Positions 7,877-9,417 of a stretch of 9,417 nucleotides of DNA are shown here, piece after piece. Position numbers and translations under genes: made by a program. Numbering within the stretch: position 1 is the first letter of the stretch; each line of letters begins with the position of its first letter. Below the pieces are notes generated by a model, which was not told the DNA's origin, searched no databases, and saw nothing but the letters and a program-made list of their open reading frames with translations. The stretch is from Nitrosomonadales bacterium (lineage in GTDB: Bacteria; Pseudomonadota; Gammaproteobacteria; Burkholderiales; SG8-41): positions 1 through 9,417 of the forward strand of contig VFLF01000108.1 in NCBI GenBank assembly GCA_009885185.1. Direction: 5' to 3'.

Positions 7877-8386
7877 TCAAACTGGCCTCAGGCGTGACGG
7901 GTCAATATCCGCGCCCGCAATGATCGCCGCGCCCACTCTTGTCTCTTCCTCAGTGGCGTCGCGCACGGTCAGTATCTCGAGCCGAAAGACGACCTCTCTG
8001 CCGCAAAGCGGATTATTACCATCAACAGTCAGTCTCTCGTCGTCCATCCACGTCACGAGAAAGCTGCGGGTCTGGCCCCTGTTACTCTCCATCAGGATGG
8101 AGGTGCCGACTTTCCGATATTCCTCTGGGACGCTCTCGATGTAATCGGTAAAAACCAGCGACTCGTCTCTGGGGCCGAAGATCTGATTGCCATCGATTGG
8201 CACTTCGATGACCTCGCCAACGGACTTGCCCTCCAGTTGCTGATGGACGGAAGGGGCCAGAATTTCATTGTGCCCGTGAACATAGCCCAACGGGAATTCG
8301 ACCCGGGTGAGGACATGCCCCGTTTTCTTGTCGGTCACCTGGTAGGTGAGCTCGACAAACTTGCCGTCCTGGATGGCTTCACTCAT
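7877..8386 (-). CDS. SlyD-like FKBP-type peptidyl-prolyl isomerase/chaperone
   Basis: The 169-residue cytoplasmic protein aligns by eye with SlyD along its length. SlyD proteins combine an FKBP fold, for prolyl isomerisation, with an insert-in-flap (IF) chaperone domain. Seen: LTYQV (residues 13-17), LGYVHGHNEIL (33-43), LEGKSVGE (51-58), FGPRDESLVF (70-79) leading into the IF domain at about 73-120, and VDGNNPLCG (121-129) followed by VRDATEEE near the C terminus. It lacks the His/Cys-rich metal-binding tail of Escherichia coli SlyD and ends in a 25-residue extension without obvious motif. The FKBP pocket aspartate is replaced by T27, the pocket tyrosine by F70, and the usual GLE segment is absent. 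The ATG has no clear ribosome site and lies 20 bases after the 116-residue gene, so coupling is likely. Its place behind aprA suggests a role in APS reductase folding or cofactor loading; this is inference. Confidence 0.85.
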   Translation of the reverse strand: MSEAIQDGKFVELTYQVTDKKTGHVLTRVEFPLGYVHGHNEILAPSVHQQLEGKSVGEVIEVPIDGNQIFGPRDESLVFTDYIESVPEEYRKVGTSILMESNRGQTRSFLVTWMDDERLTVDGNNPLCGREVVFRLEILTVRDATEEETRVGAAIIAGADIDPSRLRPV

Positions 8387-8406
8387 GTCAAATTCGAAAG
8401 AACCGT

Positions 8407-8757
8407 TCAGAAGATAGACGCGCCAAAAATCTTGACCTCGCCATTTTCATAGCCGAGGACCAGTCTGCCTAGCCATTCGCCTTGCTTTTTAGTGCTCCGC
8501 TGCCGGTAAAGAACCGTCACATGTTCGCCCCGACGAATAATGCCGAGCGAGTCGACGTCTTCAGACAGACTTCTCGCCAGCTCACTATTTGCGAACTGAT
8601 GGCCCGCCACAACTTGACTCATCGCCATCGCCAGGGAATTGGAAAAGTTCTTTACGAAATCTCCGTATTTGCCTTCGTTCGAATGCGTGATGAGGGAGCG
8701 CCACAAAGGCCCGGCTATAGCCAATATCTCTTCATCGTTTTTTTCAATAATATTCAT
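8407..8757 (-). CDS. Unrecognised 116-residue protein of the apr-linked cluster
   Basis: The product is a small soluble protein without signal peptide, membrane segment or cysteine. The first 70 residues look helical (EEILAIAGPLWRSLITHSNEG, then YGDFVKNFSNSLAMAMS), followed by a beta-rich C-terminal half (RRGEHVTVLYRQ, EWLGRLVLGYENGEVKIFG). This helix-then-strands pattern, and the phrase order, recall small NTF2-like domains, but no family is firmly recognised. It lies 110 bases after aprA and 20 bases before the SlyD-like gene on the same strand, so it probably belongs to the aprA transcription unit or to a sub-operon with its own promoter. The ATG at 8757 has only a weak GAGA ribosome site in a possible hairpin loop. 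Confidence 0.75.
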   Translation of the reverse strand: MNIIEKNDEEILAIAGPLWRSLITHSNEGKYGDFVKNFSNSLAMAMSQVVAGHQFANSELARSLSEDVDSLGIIRRGEHVTVLYRQRSTKKQGEWLGRLVLGYENGEVKIFGASIF

Positions 8758-8787
8758 GCGGGTTCTCAGCGACTGGAAGCGACCCGC
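8758..8787 (-). other. Possible leader hairpin before the 116-residue gene
   Basis: GCGGGT (8782-8787) and its complement (8758-8763) form a 6-bp GC-rich stem with an 18-base loop ending directly at the start codon. The weak GAGA ribosome site lies in the loop. Read-through RNA from aprA would contain both arms; RNA starting from the nearby TATAAT would probably lack the first arm. Confidence 0.3.
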
Positions 8788-8793
8788 ATTATA
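8788..8793 (-). promoter_or_regulatory. Candidate -10 promoter box for the small-gene cluster
   Basis: The minus strand reads a perfect TATAAT 30 bases before the ATG of the 116-residue gene. No good -35 hexamer is visible at 16-18 bases upstream (AGCAGG or similar), so any promoter would be weak or need an activator. It would allow the small genes to be expressed apart from aprA. Confidence 0.3.
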
Positions 8794-8821
8794 GGGCGCA
8801 CATCACACAACCTGCTGATCT

Positions 8822-8860
8822 CTTCTGCGTCAGGCAGAAGGTCAACGTGAACTTCTGCCT
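8822..8860 (-). other. Overlapping alternative hairpins after aprA
   Basis: Just seven bases after the aprA stop, the transcript contains three arms. Arm one (8852-8860) pairs perfectly over 9 bp with arm two (8832-8840), and the 11-base loop can add three more pairs. Arm two can instead pair over 7 bp (8834-8840) with arm three (8822-8828) with a five-base loop. The two hairpins exclude each other. No U-run follows, so this is not a standard terminator; it may protect the apr mRNA 3' end, act as a processing site or attenuate read-through. Confidence 0.6.
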
Positions 8861-8867
8861 ATGGATA

Positions 8868-9417
8868 TTACTCGTCCGCAACCAGGTGATAGCAAGGCGC
8901 TTTCTCCATGGTGTATTCGCCGGTTTCCGGATCGCGACGCGAAACAGTCAGCACGTGCCAGTTTGCGTCGTCCACCTTCATGGCGTCGCCCCGGTAGTAG
9001 TAACCCGGCCAACGGGTCTCCTTGCGGAACAGCGTGTGCTGCGTGACGCACTCGGCAGCGCGATGGCGGTGCTTCAATTCCCACGCCCGCAGCAGTTCGT
9101 GAATGTCCTTTGCGGCCAGGCTCTCGAGGTCTTCTTCCATGACCTTGAGCTTCTTGAGACCGATATTCAGGAGCTTCTCGTTGGTCATGTAGCTGACGGT
9201 GACTCCGCCGCAATACTCGTCCATCAGCTTCTGCAGGCGCTCCAGGCCCTGCTTGGGATTGATGTAGTGCGGGTTGACATCGCCCGCCACGATCTCGTTG
9301 CGGTAGACGCGGTAGTGCTCCATGGGCTTGTAGATCTGCTCCTTGCGGCGCTTGATCTGCTCATCGGAGACGACGATGCCTTCGCCCTTGCCGTCGTCGA
9401 TGTACTTGCAGGCGGCC
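8868..9417 (-). CDS. aprA: Adenylylsulfate reductase, alpha subunit (partial, C-terminal 182 residues)
   Basis: AprA is the FAD-containing subunit of the cytoplasmic APS reductase; with the iron-sulfur subunit AprB it interconverts sulfite plus AMP with APS. The frame stays open through the right edge, so the N-terminal FAD-binding part is missing from the window. Seen: the highly characteristic C-terminal sequences NPKQGLERLQKLMDEYCGG, RAWELKHRHRAAE, HTLFRKETRWPGYYYRGD and DDANWH, then RRDPETGEYTMEK close to the end. An internal Met at 9323 is not the start, because the upstream codons (AACKYIDDGKGEG, KRRKEQIYKP) continue the family sequence. The normal partner aprB probably lies beyond the right edge. 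Sat, which uses the APS product, is convergent 1.3 kb away. Substrate direction (oxidation rather than sulfate reduction) is inferred from the proteobacterial look of the window. Confidence 0.95.
   Translation of the reverse strand, partial: AACKYIDDGKGEGIVVSDEQIKRRKEQIYKPMEHYRVYRNEIVAGDVNPHYINPKQGLERLQKLMDEYCGGVTVSYMTNEKLLNIGLKKLKVMEEDLESLAAKDIHELLRAWELKHRHRAAECVTQHTLFRKETRWPGYYYRGDAMKVDDANWHVLTVSRRDPETGEYTMEKAPCYHLVADE

Noticed and set aside
7920..8386. Assigning the SlyD-like gene the symbol slyD
   Set aside because: Pocket residues and metal tail differ from SlyD, so orthology is not shown.
8482..8850. Plus-strand 122-residue frame opposite the 116-residue gene
   Set aside because: The minus-strand frame fits the operon spacing and strand; the plus frame crosses the hairpin region and has no plausible ribosome site.
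8842..9213. Alternative minus-strand 123-residue frame inside aprA
   Set aside because: It is an out-of-frame Arg-rich shadow of the clear AprA sequence.

Overview
The window looks like a chromosomal segment of a sulfur-oxidising proteobacterium, most plausibly a betaproteobacterium of the Thiobacillus/Sulfuricella/Gallionella kind; this placement is inferred from gene content and moderate-to-high GC, not from a marker gene. The diagnostic genes are a dissimilatory-type ATP sulfurylase (sat) and the C-terminal part of adenylylsulfate (APS) reductase alpha subunit (aprA). In sulfur oxidisers this pair converts sulfite to APS and then to sulfate plus ATP.

Left two thirds (45-6030, minus strand): a complete tripartite RND efflux operon transcribed right to left as outer-membrane channel (TolC family), periplasmic adaptor, inner-membrane RND pump. 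The channel stop and adaptor start overlap (ATGA), and only 20 bases separate adaptor and pump, with a strong AAGGAG ribosome site. The pump resembles the MdtB/MdtC branch of the HAE1 family and keeps the proton-relay aspartates and lysine. The adaptor has unusual lysine/glycine-rich segments at both ends.

Centre (6031-7584): a 273-base divergent intergenic region, then sat on the plus strand, best read from a TTG at 6304. Sat ends in a strong bidirectional terminator at 7555-7584, with a perfect AT-rich inverted repeat just before it.

Right third (7635-9417, minus strand, convergent with sat): aprA runs in from the right edge. It is followed by three small genes on the same strand: an unrecognised 116-residue protein, a SlyD-like FKBP protein with changed pocket residues and no metal-binding tail, and a 52-residue protein with a good ribosome site. 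The aprA-to-116-residue gap holds two mutually exclusive hairpins sharing one arm, and a TATAAT box. The three small genes look like an accessory set attached to the APS reductase operon and are the least explained part of the window. No rRNA, tRNA, CRISPR, insertion sequence or phage gene was seen.
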